A stretch of 63,660 bases of DNA from Paludibacter sp. (GTDB taxonomy: Bacteria > Bacteroidota > Bacteroidia > Bacteroidales > Paludibacteraceae). Where the stretch lies: contig JARKQF010000125.1 in the NCBI GenBank assembly GCA_029973975.1, positions 1 to 63,660 of the forward strand. The letters are read 5' to 3'. The position numbers and the translations under genes are program-made. Of the stretch, positions 43,259 to 52,456 are shown one piece after another. Each line of letters begins with the position of its first letter. Positions within the stretch are counted from its first letter, which is position 1. A model generated the notes under the pieces. The model had not been told where the DNA came from, did no database searches, and saw nothing but the letters and a program-made list of their open reading frames with translations.

Positions 43259-44734
43259 ATGGCAAATTATTTCAATTCACTACCGCATCGCCTGAAAGTT
43301 CAGGAACTGGGAAAATGTGATTTTATGGAAAGCAGCGAGTTCGCTGATGGTGTAAATAAACTACTGGGTAAACGAATCGTTATTATTGGTTGCGGTGCAC
43401 AAGGTTTAGCACAAGGCCAGAATATGCGCGACAGCGGTTTAAATGTTGCATACGCTTTACGTAAGGAAGCTATTGAACAAAAACGTGATTCATGGAAAAG
43501 AGCTACAGAAAACGGATTTGAAGTAGGTACCTTCGAGGAAATGATTCCTGCTGCTGATTTGGTATCAAACCTGGCTCCTGATAAACAACATACCGGTGTA
43601 ATTGAAAAAATTATCCCCCTGATGAAGAAAGGAGCTTGCTTGTCTTACTCACATGGTTTTAATATCGTGGAAGAAGGTATGCAAATCAGAAAAGACATTA
43701 CTGTTGTCATGATTGCACCCAAATCGCCTGCTACCGAAGTCCGCGCTGAATACCTGCGTGGATTTGGCGTTCCGACTTTGATCGCGGTTCACCGTGACAA
43801 CGATCCGAACGGCGACGGACTGGAAATTGCTAAAGCATACTGTGTTGGTACGGGAGGACATCGTGCAGGTGTATTACTGTCTTCATTTGTTGCAGAAGTT
43901 AAATCCGACCTGATGGGAGAACAAACCATCCTTTGCGGATTGTTACAAACCGGTTCTATTCTTTCTTTCAATAAGATGATTGAAAAGGGAATCGATAAGG
44001 GCTATGCCTCTAAGCTGGTTCAATATGGTTGGGAAGTTATAACGGAAGCTCTCAAGATCGGAGGTATTACCAATATGATGGACAGGTTGTCCAACCCTGC
44101 CAAAATTGAAGCGTATAAACTGGCAGATGAGTTGAAAACTATTATGACTCCATTGTTTGCCAAACACATGGATGACATTCTTTCCGGAGAGTTTTCGCGT
44201 ATCATGATGGAAGACTGGGCAAATGGCGACAAGAATCTGTTGGCCTGGCGTGCAGCTACCGGCGAAACAGATTTCGAAAAAACACCTGCCGGCAATATTG
44301 AAATCAGTGAACAGGAATACTTCGACAATGCTACGCTGATGGTCGCTTTTGTAAAGGCAGGTGTTGAGTTGGCTTACGAAACAATGACCAGCGCCGGAAT
44401 CAAACCGGAATCGGCTTATTATGAGTCATTGCACGAAACGCCGCTGATTGCTAATACAATTGCCCGCAAAAAATTATTCGAAATGAATCGTGTTATCTCT
44501 GACACGGCTGAATATGGTTGTTATTTGTTTGATCATGCCTGTAAACCTTTGTTGGCCGATTTTATGAAAAAAGTGGACACCAACCTTATTGGTAAAAACT
44601 TTAACGAAGGCAAAAGCAATCATGTTGATAACTTCGAACTGGTAGAGGTTAATGCGGCCATCCGCAACCACTCCATCGAAGTATGTGGTGCCGAATTACG
44701 TGCAGCCATGACTGCTATGAAGAAAATTGTATAA
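43259..44734 (+). CDS. ilvC: Ketol-acid reductoisomerase, class II
   Basis: 491 residues, the long class II form with two C-terminal knotted domains (the short class I has about 330). NADPH-binding Rossmann motif [30 protein letters not shown] (about 40-69), the HGFNIV loop (about 136-141), [11 protein letters not shown] with metal-binding Asp and Glu (about 216-226), and [13 protein letters not shown]. It isomerises and reduces acetolactate to dihydroxy-isovalerate, feeding IlvD. The last gene of the ilvD-B-N-C unit, closed by a strong terminator. A short CGATTGA/TCAATCG palindrome (43195-43211) lies in the gap before it. Confidence 0.96.
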   Translation: MANYFNSLPHRLKVQELGKCDFMESSEFADGVNKLLGKRIVIIGCGAQGLAQGQNMRDSGLNVAYALRKEAIEQKRDSWKRATENGFEVGTFEEMIPAADLVSNLAPDKQHTGVIEKIIPLMKKGACLSYSHGFNIVEEGMQIRKDITVVMIAPKSPATEVRAEYLRGFGVPTLIAVHRDNDPNGDGLEIAKAYCVGTGGHRAGVLLSSFVAEVKSDLMGEQTILCGLLQTGSILSFNKMIEKGIDKGYASKLVQYGWEVITEALKIGGITNMMDRLSNPAKIEAYKLADELKTIMTPLFAKHMDDILSGEFSRIMMEDWANGDKNLLAWRAATGETDFEKTPAGNIEISEQEYFDNATLMVAFVKAGVELAYETMTSAGIKPESAYYESLHETPLIANTIARKKLFEMNRVISDTAEYGCYLFDHACKPLLADFMKKVDTNLIGKNFNEGKSNHVDNFELVEVNAAIRNHSIEVCGAELRAAMTAMKKIV

Positions 44735-44776
44735 CAATACCTTTCTGTCGAAAACTTATAGACATAATAAATTGGG

Positions 44777-44810
44777 AAAGCAGGTGTACAGCAATGTGCA
44801 CCTGCTTTTT
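44777..44810 (+). terminator. Terminator of the ilv operon
   Basis: AAAGCAGGTGTAC (44777-44789) pairs with GTGCACCTGCTTT (44796-44808) with one G-U, loop AGCAAT, followed by T residues. It lies 42 bases after ilvC. Confidence 0.88.
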
Positions 44811-44907
44811 GTAAATAAATATGCATTCGATGCGCATTTATAACAAAAAAAGCAGGAGTATTATCAACTCCTGCCCTTCTTCATATTATGATTCTGGAGT
44901 TAACAGA

Positions 44908-46269
44908 TCACACGATTTGCTCCAGTTTACCTACATTGGCAGCAATATCCTCATCTGATAATGAGTAATTTACCAAATCACCTGCTAAATATTGATCATA
45001 AGCCGACATATCCACCAAGCCATGACCGGATAGGTTAAACAAGATAACCTTCGGAGTTCCTGCCTCTTTAGCAGCCAGGGCTTCGTTTACGGCAGCAGCA
45101 ATGGCATGTGCCGATTCAGGAGCTGGTACGATACCTTCGGTTTGTGCGAACAATACTCCCGCTTTAAACGAATCAAGTTGTTTAATATCACAAGCCTCAA
45201 TCAAATTATCTTTGTGCAACTGACTTACAATTGATCCCGCACCATGATAACGTAAACCTCCGGCATGTATGTGTGCAGGTGCAAAGTCATGTCCCAGCGT
45301 GTACATCGGAATCAGCGGAGTATAGCCGGCTTCGTCGCCAAAATCGTACTGGAAAATACCCCGGGTCAGTTTGGGACAAGAGGAAGGTTCTGCAGAAATA
45401 AATCTGGTTTTCTTGTTCCCTTTGATATTATGGCGTAAAAATGGAAATGAAATACCAGAGAAATTAGATCCTCCTCCAAAACAACCAATCACTACATCAG
45501 GATATTCACCAGCCATTTCCATTTGTTTTTCAGCTTCCAGACCGATAATGGTTTGATGCAATGAGACATGATTTAATACACTTCCGAGCGTGTACTTGCA
45601 GTTTGGTGTGTTCATTGCAAGTTCAATTGCTTCTGAAATAGCTGTGCCCAAACTACCCTGATAATTAGGATGTTCTGTGATGATTTTACGACCTGCTTTG
45701 GTCGACATAGAAGGTGAAGCTACTACTTGTGCCCCCCATGTTTGCATCAACGAACGACGATAAGGCTTTTGTTCGTAACTGATTTTCACCATGTAAACAG
45801 CTAGTTCAAGTCCGAACATTTTGCAGGCAAGCGACATGGCTGTTCCCCACTGACCGGCACCTGTTTCGGTAGTGATATTGGTTACACCTTCTATTTTATT
45901 GTAATAGGCCTGTGCCAGCGCTGAGTTCAATTTATGAGAGCCAACCGGACTCACACTTTCGTTTTTGAAATAGATGTGGGCAGGTGTATCCAGTGCTTTT
46001 TCGAGATTGGTGGCACGAACCAATGGTGTAGGTCTGTATATTTTATACTTTTCCTGCACTTCCTCCGGAATGTCAATCCAGGCATCTTTCATATTGGTTT
46101 CCTGATCAACCAGACCTTTGGCGAACAACGGATATAACTCTTCGGGTTTCATAGGTTGTTTAGTACCCGGGTGCAGAATAGGCATCGGTTTATTGGGCAT
46201 TTCTGCCAGGATGTTATACCATTGTGTTGGCATCTCTTTTTCAGAGAGCAAAAACTTTTTACTTCCCAT
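44908..46269 (-). CDS. TrpB2-type PLP-dependent tryptophan synthase beta-like enzyme
   Basis: 453 residues, longer than TrpB1 (about 395) and with an N-terminal extension (about 1-60) including PKPMPILHPGTKQPMKPEELYPLF, the TrpB2 mark. The PLP-lysine sits in SPVGSHKLNSALAQAYY (about 107-123), the glycine-rich phosphate loop in GCFGGGSNFSG, and GHGLVDMSAYDQYLAG is near the C-terminus. TrpB2 enzymes can make tryptophan from indole and serine without TrpA. No trp genes are near, which favours indole salvage or another beta-replacement. It is monocistronic with its own promoter. Confidence 0.9.
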   Translation of the reverse strand: MGSKKFLLSEKEMPTQWYNILAEMPNKPMPILHPGTKQPMKPEELYPLFAKGLVDQETNMKDAWIDIPEEVQEKYKIYRPTPLVRATNLEKALDTPAHIYFKNESVSPVGSHKLNSALAQAYYNKIEGVTNITTETGAGQWGTAMSLACKMFGLELAVYMVKISYEQKPYRRSLMQTWGAQVVASPSMSTKAGRKIITEHPNYQGSLGTAISEAIELAMNTPNCKYTLGSVLNHVSLHQTIIGLEAEKQMEMAGEYPDVVIGCFGGGSNFSGISFPFLRHNIKGNKKTRFISAEPSSCPKLTRGIFQYDFGDEAGYTPLIPMYTLGHDFAPAHIHAGGLRYHGAGSIVSQLHKDNLIEACDIKQLDSFKAGVLFAQTEGIVPAPESAHAIAAAVNEALAAKEAGTPKVILFNLSGHGLVDMSAYDQYLAGDLVNYSLSDEDIAANVGKLEQIV

Positions 46270-46307
46270 TTTTAATGTATTTTTATGTGGTTTTTTTATT
46301 TTAACCG

Positions 46308-46315
46308 CAAAGTTA
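46308..46315 (-). promoter_or_regulatory. Putative -7 element for the trpB2-like gene
   Basis: Minus-strand TAACTTTG, 39 bases before the start codon. Confidence 0.5.
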
Positions 46316-46457
46316 ACAAATAGAAATGAAAAATTAAAATTATTAGTAGCTTTTTTCTGTTATTTTGAAATATTTCTTTGTTGTTTGGTGTCAATTATTT
46401 AGGATTTAATGTGATATTCATGTTGATTGTTTTTATTGCATTCAATTTCCGAATCAT

Positions 46458-46627
46458 AACCTTATTTTCAACCTTATTTCTCTTACAAACCAACTTTATT
46501 ACCTTATTTATCAAAATTTTTATAATCAATCACAAATAAGGTAATAAGGTAAATTAATCATGCAACTTGATTCTACTAAGGTTGTTTTGTAAGAGAAATA
46601 AGGTAGAAATAAGGTAGAAATAAGGTT
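46458..46627. repeat. Nested inverted and tandem ATAAGGT repeat array
   Basis: Nine occurrences of AAGGT/ACCTT words lie in 170 bases. The outer arms 46471-46494 and 46581-46604 are inverted with one mismatch in 24. An inner perfect 14-bp pair (46496-46509 and 46534-46547) nests inside. After the right outer arm, AGAAATAAGGT repeats in tandem. It fills most of the 429-bp gap between the trpB2-like gene and yicC; outside it I see only the two promoters. Confidence 0.75.
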
Positions 46628-46665
46628 TTCTTAACCGTATATGTTGTTATGTTTTAAAAAAATCC

Positions 46666-46673
46666 TAATTTTG
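46666..46673 (+). promoter_or_regulatory. Putative -7 element for yicC
   Basis: TAATTTTG, 26 bases before the yicC ATG and just after the repeat array. Confidence 0.5.
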
Positions 46674-46698
46674 TGTGAATTAAAAAACCAGCATTATT

Positions 46699-47574
46699 AT
46701 GATACAATCTATGACCGGCTTTGGTAAGGCAACGGGTGAATACAATGGAAAAAAGATCGTTGTTGAAGTAAAATCATTGAACAGCAAACAATTGGATATC
46801 TCCACACGCCTTGCGGGACTGTACCGGGATAAAGATATCGAAATTCGAAATGACCTGTCGCAAGGTCTCGAAAGGGGTAAAATTGATTTATCCCTGTATA
46901 TCGAAAATTCCGGAAAAGAAACCAATACACAGATCAATCAATCGGTTGTAGAAGCTTATTACAATCAGATACAGGCCATTGCAACCAATACTGGTATTAA
47001 AATGCCAGTTAATTGGTTCGAAATTTTATTGCGCCTGCCTGAGGTTATGAAGACAGAAACCACAGAGCTGGATGAAAACGAGTGGATTGAAGTCAAGAAA
47101 ATCATGGCGGAAGCAATTGAACAATTAAAAAACTTCAGAATACAGGAAGGAAAATCATTGGAACAGGTTTTTAGAAGTAAAATAGCACATATCGGTCATT
47201 TATTGGCCGAAATAGCACCTTATGAAGCCGAAAGGGTTGAAAAAATCAAGGCCAAATTAGAAGAAAATCTTCAAAATATCTCCGAGAAGTTTGATTACGA
47301 CAAGAACAGGTTGGAGCAGGAATTGATTTTCTACATTGAAAAGTTAGATGTAAATGAAGAAAAAATAAGACTGAAAACACATCTGGATTATTTTATAGAA
47401 ACCATGGAGAAAGAGCATGCTCCTGGAAAGAAACTCGGTTTTATTACTCAAGAGATTGGTCGCGAGATTAATACACTTGGCTCCAAATCCAATCACAGTG
47501 AGATGCAGAAAATTGTCGTTTTGATGAAAGATGACCTGGAGCAAATCAAGGAACAAGTGTTGAATGTATTGTAA
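46699..47574 (+). CDS. YicC-family endoribonuclease-like protein
   Basis: 291 residues. The N-terminal YicC_N domain opens with the family signature MIQSMTGFGKATGEYNGKKIVVEVKSLNSKQLDIS (1-35). The C-terminal DUF1732 has EEKIRLKTHLDYFIETMEKEHAPGKKLGFITQEIGREINTLGSKSNHSEMQKIVVLMKDDLEQIKEQVLNVL, the strongly conserved end of the family. E. coli YicC was found to be an endoribonuclease and adaptor of RNA turnover; the role in Bacteroidetes is untested. The gene yihY follows after 54 bp. In many relatives yicC is followed by gmk, which is absent here. Confidence 0.93.
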   Translation: MIQSMTGFGKATGEYNGKKIVVEVKSLNSKQLDISTRLAGLYRDKDIEIRNDLSQGLERGKIDLSLYIENSGKETNTQINQSVVEAYYNQIQAIATNTGIKMPVNWFEILLRLPEVMKTETTELDENEWIEVKKIMAEAIEQLKNFRIQEGKSLEQVFRSKIAHIGHLLAEIAPYEAERVEKIKAKLEENLQNISEKFDYDKNRLEQELIFYIEKLDVNEEKIRLKTHLDYFIETMEKEHAPGKKLGFITQEIGREINTLGSKSNHSEMQKIVVLMKDDLEQIKEQVLNVL

Positions 47575-47628
47575 TAAAGAAGATTTTCTTCACCTAATTT
47601 ATATCGGACCGATTAAAACTATAAAGCC

Positions 47629-48957
47629 ATGACAAAATTAGCTGATTTTTTCAAACAGGTCTATCATTTCATCGCGCATGATGTTTGGCGTATTACCGAA
47701 AACGAATTATCGCGAGGTAAACGGATTCCATACAAGCTGGTGAAAGTGGTTGTAATCGCTTTCCGTGGACTTTCACGCGATAAGCTGGTGGTCAGGGCTT
47801 CGGCACTCACCTACTCGATCATGTTTGCCATCGTGCCGCTGATTGCCCTGTTTATTGCTGTTGGCAAAGGTTTTGGAGTTGATTATGTGATCCGTCAATG
47901 GCTGGAAGAAGCCCTGATAGCACAAAAAGAACTTATTCCTTTCATCATGGATTTTGTCGAACGTTATCTGGAAACGGCTCAGGGAGGTGTGTTCATTGGT
48001 ATAGGTATTGTTATTTTACTGACTTCGGTTATGAATTTTTTCAAACAAGCCGAAGAAGCATTTAACAGCATCTGGGAGGTAAAGAAATCCCGTTCTTTTC
48101 TGCGACAGTTTACTTCCTATTTCTCGTCTCTTTTTTTGATCCCTATTTTGGTGGTACTCACCAGCGGATTGAGTATCTATTTCAATAATCTGATTGCCCA
48201 GCTACAATTTCTCAATATCTTATCTCCCCTGCTGAAATTCGGAATGAAGTTCGCTCCTTATCTGATGAGCTGGATTTTATTTACGGTCATCTATATTGTC
48301 ATTCCGAATACGCGTGTTAAATTCAGCAATGGTATGGTCGCCGGTGTCATCGCCGGTACGGCATATCAGTTTTTTCAGGCGCTGTATATTTCGGGACAGG
48401 TTTATCTGGCTCGTTATGATGTGGTGTATGGTAGTTTTGCTGCCATTCCCTTGTTATTATTGTGGTTACAGATATCTTGCCTGATTGTTTTGCTGGGTGC
48501 AGAAATATCCTATGCTGCTCAGAACTTACAAAATTATGAATATGAGGGCGATAGTAATAACATTAGCATGCGATACAAAAAATTTCTTTCTTTATTTTTG
48601 AGTTATGTTATTGTAAAGCGGTTTGAGAATAATAAGCCGCCATTGAAGAATGATGAAATTGCATCTGTGTATAAATTACCCATACGTTTGGTTAATCAAC
48701 TTTTAACCGAATTGTCGGAAACCGGTATTATTATAGAGATATTGGATGATGATTTGAGAACCAAGTCCTATCAACCTGCACTGGACATTAATCAGCTAAC
48801 TGTAAGTATGTTGACGGATAAACTTGAAACCAAAGGTTCAGAGTTGTTTCTGTCAAATAAAAATCCCGAGCTGGATGAGTTCTGGCAAAGACATCTGGAA
48901 TTAACAAAGTCTTCTTCAAATGAAAATCTGGAACAATTACTTGTTAAAGATATCTGA
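47629..48957 (+). CDS. YihY/BrkB-family membrane protein
   Basis: 442 residues. Six hydrophobic helices between about 55 and 300 carry the YihY signature ASALTYSIMFAIVPLIALFIAVGKGFG (about 57-83) and the pair EEAFNSIWEVKKSRSFLRQFTSYFSSLFLIPI, ending with YGSFAAIPLLLLWLQISCLIVLLGAEISYAAQN (about 264-296). The C-terminal 140 residues look like a winged-helix-type cytoplasmic domain (EIASVYKLPIRLVNQLLTELSETGIIIEI). The earlier name ribonuclease BN is a misassignment for this family. Function unknown; possibly a transporter. Confidence 0.9.
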   Translation: MTKLADFFKQVYHFIAHDVWRITENELSRGKRIPYKLVKVVVIAFRGLSRDKLVVRASALTYSIMFAIVPLIALFIAVGKGFGVDYVIRQWLEEALIAQKELIPFIMDFVERYLETAQGGVFIGIGIVILLTSVMNFFKQAEEAFNSIWEVKKSRSFLRQFTSYFSSLFLIPILVVLTSGLSIYFNNLIAQLQFLNILSPLLKFGMKFAPYLMSWILFTVIYIVIPNTRVKFSNGMVAGVIAGTAYQFFQALYISGQVYLARYDVVYGSFAAIPLLLLWLQISCLIVLLGAEISYAAQNLQNYEYEGDSNNISMRYKKFLSLFLSYVIVKRFENNKPPLKNDEIASVYKLPIRLVNQLLTELSETGIIIEILDDDLRTKSYQPALDINQLTVSMLTDKLETKGSELFLSNKNPELDEFWQRHLELTKSSSNENLEQLLVKDI

Positions 48958-49016
48958 CGAAAGGATCCAAATACTTATGATTTCTAATGTTATTAATTTG
49001 GTAATAAACAATTGAA

Positions 49017-49589
49017 ATGGTAATCGGTATAACAGGCGGCATAGGTAGTGGTAAGTCAACACTTTCGAAGCTTTTACGGCAACAAGGCTATCCGGTGTAT
49101 GACACTGATAAGGAAGCACGAAGGTTGCAGGATGAAGATGTCGTACTCGTGCAGCAAATTAAATCATTATTCGGTGAAAACATTTATGTTGATGGGAAAC
49201 TAAACCGTCCAGCAGTGGCTGCCCTTGTTTTTAGCAACCCGGAATTACTGCAAAAACTAACAACCATAGTTCATCCCGCTGTCAAACAGGACTTTATTGA
49301 CTGGAAGCGTAATTACAATAGCGAAGGTCTTATTTTTATGGAAAGCGCCGTGCTCTTCGAAGGTGGATTTAATTTGCTTACAGACAAAATTATACTTGTT
49401 ACAGCTTCAGAAGACATTCGAATTCAACGTGTTACAAAAAGAGATAACATCAGTCGCGAACAAGTATTATTGCGCATAAAAAATCAGATTCCGGATAGCG
49501 AAAAAGCACCGAAATCTGATTTAATAATCAACACCAATCAGGGTTTACCTGATGATGTTATGCAATTAATTGTAGTTTGGCAGCACTGA
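49017..49589 (+). CDS. coaE: Dephospho-CoA kinase
   Basis: 190 residues. The P-loop GITGGIGSGKSTLSKLL is at 4-20, followed by YDTDKEARRL (about 32-41), the dephospho-CoA binding aspartate region, FMESAVLFEGG (about 103-113) near the lid, and TKRDNISREQVLLRIKNQIPDSEK (about 141-164). It phosphorylates the ribose 3'-hydroxyl of dephospho-CoA, the last CoA step. coaBC of the same pathway is at 9-10 kb. Its 3' end overlaps the convergent M49 peptidase by 24 bp. Confidence 0.95.
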   Translation: MVIGITGGIGSGKSTLSKLLRQQGYPVYDTDKEARRLQDEDVVLVQQIKSLFGENIYVDGKLNRPAVAALVFSNPELLQKLTTIVHPAVKQDFIDWKRNYNSEGLIFMESAVLFEGGFNLLTDKIILVTASEDIRIQRVTKRDNISREQVLLRIKNQIPDSEKAPKSDLIINTNQGLPDDVMQLIVVWQH

Positions 49590-51593
49590 GTATTCTTTAG
49601 AATATCTCAAATGTTGCTGTACATAATTTTCATCGTAGCTGATTTTTACATCACTGATATTTCCGGCATTATCTTTCACCAGCGAATAAACCGGATTGAC
49701 AAAACCACGATAAGGAGCAATATTTAAGGCCTTGTATCTGGCCAGCACTTCCGTATGAATTTCCTGATTTACATTCACAGCATAAGTTTCAATGAGTTGT
49801 TTTGCGGCTTCAAAGTCTCCGGTTGATTTGATGCGTTGTATTTCAGCAAGCAATTCAGCAAATAAATCACGTAATTTAGCGTAATCATTTACAACAACAA
49901 AAGTTTTTCCATCCCGCTTCTTCAATTCAATTACCTTGTCTGCTTTCCCTTTTTCGTATGCCCAGGCGGCGATCAGTTGACGATTACGCATGTGTGCCTG
50001 CTCAATATTTTTGCCCGGCTGAATGCGGGTAAGCTGTGTCATCAATCCATTCATAATATATTGATAATACGCTGCTTTATATGCATCTTCATCCGGTAAT
50101 AACCCCAGCTCTACCATTTTATCATCAGCCATGTAATACAATCCGAATAAATCGGCACGTGCTTCTTCAATGGGCGAACCGTATGCTTTCAAGGCATCAG
50201 GACTTACACCCGGTAGTAATTTTCCGGAGCCATGACCCAGACATTCGTGTAAATCAGTATGCAGGTTATTGGTCAGCGAACCATATTCTTTCGCACGTTC
50301 AATCTCTTCATCACTCCATATAAATTCCTCCATAAAACCACTACCCTGCGATGCTTTGTCGTAGGCGTCGGTAATATTTTCGATGGTCACAGATTTAGAT
50401 CCGTAATCCCTGCGAATCCAGTTTGAGTTTGGCAGGTTAATGCCAATCGGCGTTGCCGGATAGCAATCGCCACCCAATATGGCAGCTGTAATTACCTTGG
50501 CGCTTACTCCTTTCACTTTTTCTTTCTTGAACTGTTTGTCAACCGGTGAATGATCTTCAAACCACTGGGCGTTGTTACTGATGATTTCGGTACGTTTGGT
50601 TGCTTCCATATCCTTGAAATTCACTAAAGCTTCCCAGGTGGCTTTCATTCCCAGCGGGTCGGTGTATGATTCTGTGAAACCATTTACAAAATCAACCTGA
50701 GAATTTACATCTTGCAACCATAAAATAGAATATTCATCGTATTTCTCCAGATTTCCGGTCTGATAATATTCAATTAAAGATTTGATTACAGCTCCCTGTT
50801 GCTCATTTTCAACCACTTCAGCAGCTTTTTCAAGCCATCCTACAATGCGGCGGATAGCAGCGTCATACATACCATCTATTTTGTAGGTCTTTTCAACCAC
50901 TTTACCATTTTCTTTTACAATTTTACTGTTCAGTCCGTATGGAACAGGTGTGTTATCGGCAGGATCAACCATTCCGGCATAAAAATCTTCCACTTCCTTT
51001 TGGCTTACTCCTTCATAAAAATTATTAGCAGATGTTGCTATCAAATCTACCCCGGCTTCCTGGTTGGTTCTTTTCTTATACAAGTCAGGGTTGAAAATGA
51101 CCGGGAAAATGCGGGCTTTAAAAGTTTCTACCGATTCACCGGCCATCAGTGGCAGTAAAGTAGAATCGATGCTGTTTACAGCTGCTGATAAGAATGTCTC
51201 TGGAAATCCGGGTGTGAACTTGTCTTCGGAATAGTGATGATGAATTCCATTTCCCATCCACACCTGTTTCAGGTAAATCTCCAGATTCTTAAAATCTGCA
51301 GTTTCTTTATCTCCGGCATAATTTTCATAAACAGCTTCCAGCAGTCGTCTGATTGTCAGGTTGTGCTTGTGATTCTGATCATATAAAATATCGCGACCTT
51401 CCAACGCAGCTTCCGACAGATAATAAACGAGCAACTTCTGATTTAACGTAAGTTCATCGAAGTTATTTACTTTATAGCGCAGAATCTCAACATCAGCAAA
51501 TTTATCGACTGAATAGACGAATTCCTGCTTTTTGTTTTGGCCACACGATGCCAAAAGGATGATACTCATCATAAATGGGATTAGTTGTTTCAT
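49566..51593 (-). CDS. M49-family dipeptidyl peptidase III-like lipoprotein
   Basis: 675 residues from ATG 51593 (MKQLIPFMMSIILLASCGQ); lipobox LASC with Cys17. The longer frame begins upstream of the promoter and is rejected. The zinc site is HECLGH (in LHTDLHECLGHGSGKLL), the M49 HExxGH form with the pentapeptide extra residue, and the third ligand lies in EEARADLFGLYYM. The family removes dipeptides from the N-terminus of oligopeptides. Bacteroidetes members are often lipoproteins, placing peptide digestion in the periplasm or at the outer membrane. Length is normal for the bacterial form. Confidence 0.93.
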   Translation of the reverse strand: MKQLIPFMMSIILLASCGQNKKQEFVYSVDKFADVEILRYKVNNFDELTLNQKLLVYYLSEAALEGRDILYDQNHKHNLTIRRLLEAVYENYAGDKETADFKNLEIYLKQVWMGNGIHHHYSEDKFTPGFPETFLSAAVNSIDSTLLPLMAGESVETFKARIFPVIFNPDLYKKRTNQEAGVDLIATSANNFYEGVSQKEVEDFYAGMVDPADNTPVPYGLNSKIVKENGKVVEKTYKIDGMYDAAIRRIVGWLEKAAEVVENEQQGAVIKSLIEYYQTGNLEKYDEYSILWLQDVNSQVDFVNGFTESYTDPLGMKATWEALVNFKDMEATKRTEIISNNAQWFEDHSPVDKQFKKEKVKGVSAKVITAAILGGDCYPATPIGINLPNSNWIRRDYGSKSVTIENITDAYDKASQGSGFMEEFIWSDEEIERAKEYGSLTNNLHTDLHECLGHGSGKLLPGVSPDALKAYGSPIEEARADLFGLYYMADDKMVELGLLPDEDAYKAAYYQYIMNGLMTQLTRIQPGKNIEQAHMRNRQLIAAWAYEKGKADKVIELKKRDGKTFVVVNDYAKLRDLFAELLAEIQRIKSTGDFEAAKQLIETYAVNVNQEIHTEVLARYKALNIAPYRGFVNPVYSLVKDNAGNISDVKISYDENYVQQHLRYSKEYSVLPNYN

Positions 51594-51611
51594 ATGTTTT
51601 TTATTTTTTGT

Positions 51612-51619
51612 CAAAGGTA
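51612..51619 (-). promoter_or_regulatory. Putative -7 element for the M49 peptidase gene
   Basis: Minus-strand TACCTTTG, 19 bases before the ATG at 51593; it supports that start. Confidence 0.55.
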
Positions 51620-51620
51620 T

Positions 51621-51678
51621 AAAGTCTAAAGTCAAATGTCACAATTCGTTAAACTTCAGTCATTAGACTTTAGACTTT
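51621..51678. repeat. 13-bp inverted repeat reaching into the end of mazG
   Basis: AAAGTCTAAAGTC (51621-51633) and GACTTTAGACTTT (51666-51678) are exact reverse complements. The right arm encodes the last residues of MazG (KSLKS), so a repeat of AGTCTAA words seems to have shaped the 3' end of the gene. Confidence 0.65.
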
Positions 51679-52450
51679 TCTTCGCTTCCTGCCAAATGGC
51701 TTCCATTTCTTCCAACGACATCTTTTTCAGGTCTTCCCCCATCGATATCGTTTTGGACTCGAGGTAATTGAACCGTTCGATAAATTTACGGTTGGTTCTT
51801 TCAAGTGCATTCTCAGGGTTGATATTATACAAACGGGCGGCATTGATCAGGCTGAAAAATAAATCACCGAATTCAGCTTCCATTTTATCCCGGTTCATGT
51901 CCGAAATTTCAACCTGCAATTCATCAAATTCTTCCTTGATTTTATCCCACACCTGCTCCTTTTCATCCCAATCGAACCCTACACTGCGAGCCTTATCCTG
52001 TATCCGGTGCGCTTTTATCAAAGCAGGTAACGAAACTGGAACACCCGAAAGTACGGTTTTGTTCCCACCTTTTTCTTTCAGCTTCAAATCCTCCCAGTTT
52101 TGCATCACTTTTTCCGGATTGTCGGCCTGTACTTCACCATAAATGTGTGGGTGACGGTATATCAGCTTATCACATAGTTTACTGATAACATCATGGATGT
52201 CAAAATCCAGGGTTTCATTGCCCATTTCAGCATAAAAAACCACATGCAAAAGTAAGTCACCCAGTTCTTTGCTGATCTCCTTCTTGTCATCTTTCAGGAT
52301 AGCATCAGCCAGTTCATAAGTTTCTTCAATGGTGAGCGTGCGTAAGCTTTCGAAAGTTTGTTCTTTGTCCCACGGACATTTGGTACGCAGTTCGGACATG
52401 ATATTGAGTAATCGTCCGAACTGCTCCTTTTTTTCTTCCAGGGTATGCAT
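51656..52450 (-). CDS. mazG: Nucleoside triphosphate pyrophosphohydrolase MazG
   Basis: 264 residues from ATG 52450; a TTG two codons earlier is possible. Two MazG domains: the first has RTKCPWDKEQTFESLRTLTIEETYELADAI and EELGDLLLHVVFYAEM-like KELGDLLLHVVFYAEMG with ExxE and ExxD metal ligands (about 25-80), the second KIKEEFDELQVEISDMNRDKMEAEFGDLFFSLINAARL (about 166-203). It hydrolyses NTPs to NMP and pyrophosphate, cleaning the pool and modulating the stringent response. It follows thrS by 6 bp, a pairing that implies co-transcription. Confidence 0.94.
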   Translation of the reverse strand: MHTLEEKKEQFGRLLNIMSELRTKCPWDKEQTFESLRTLTIEETYELADAILKDDKKEISKELGDLLLHVVFYAEMGNETLDFDIHDVISKLCDKLIYRHPHIYGEVQADNPEKVMQNWEDLKLKEKGGNKTVLSGVPVSLPALIKAHRIQDKARSVGFDWDEKEQVWDKIKEEFDELQVEISDMNRDKMEAEFGDLFFSLINAARLYNINPENALERTNRKFIERFNYLESKTISMGEDLKKMSLEEMEAIWQEAKKSLKSND

Positions 52451-52456
52451 GATCAA

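Noticed and set aside
46458-46627. Possible CRISPR-like array from repeated ATAAGGT units
   Set aside because: Units are about 11 bp, adjacent or inverted rather than spaced by unique 30-bp spacers, and there are no cas genes.
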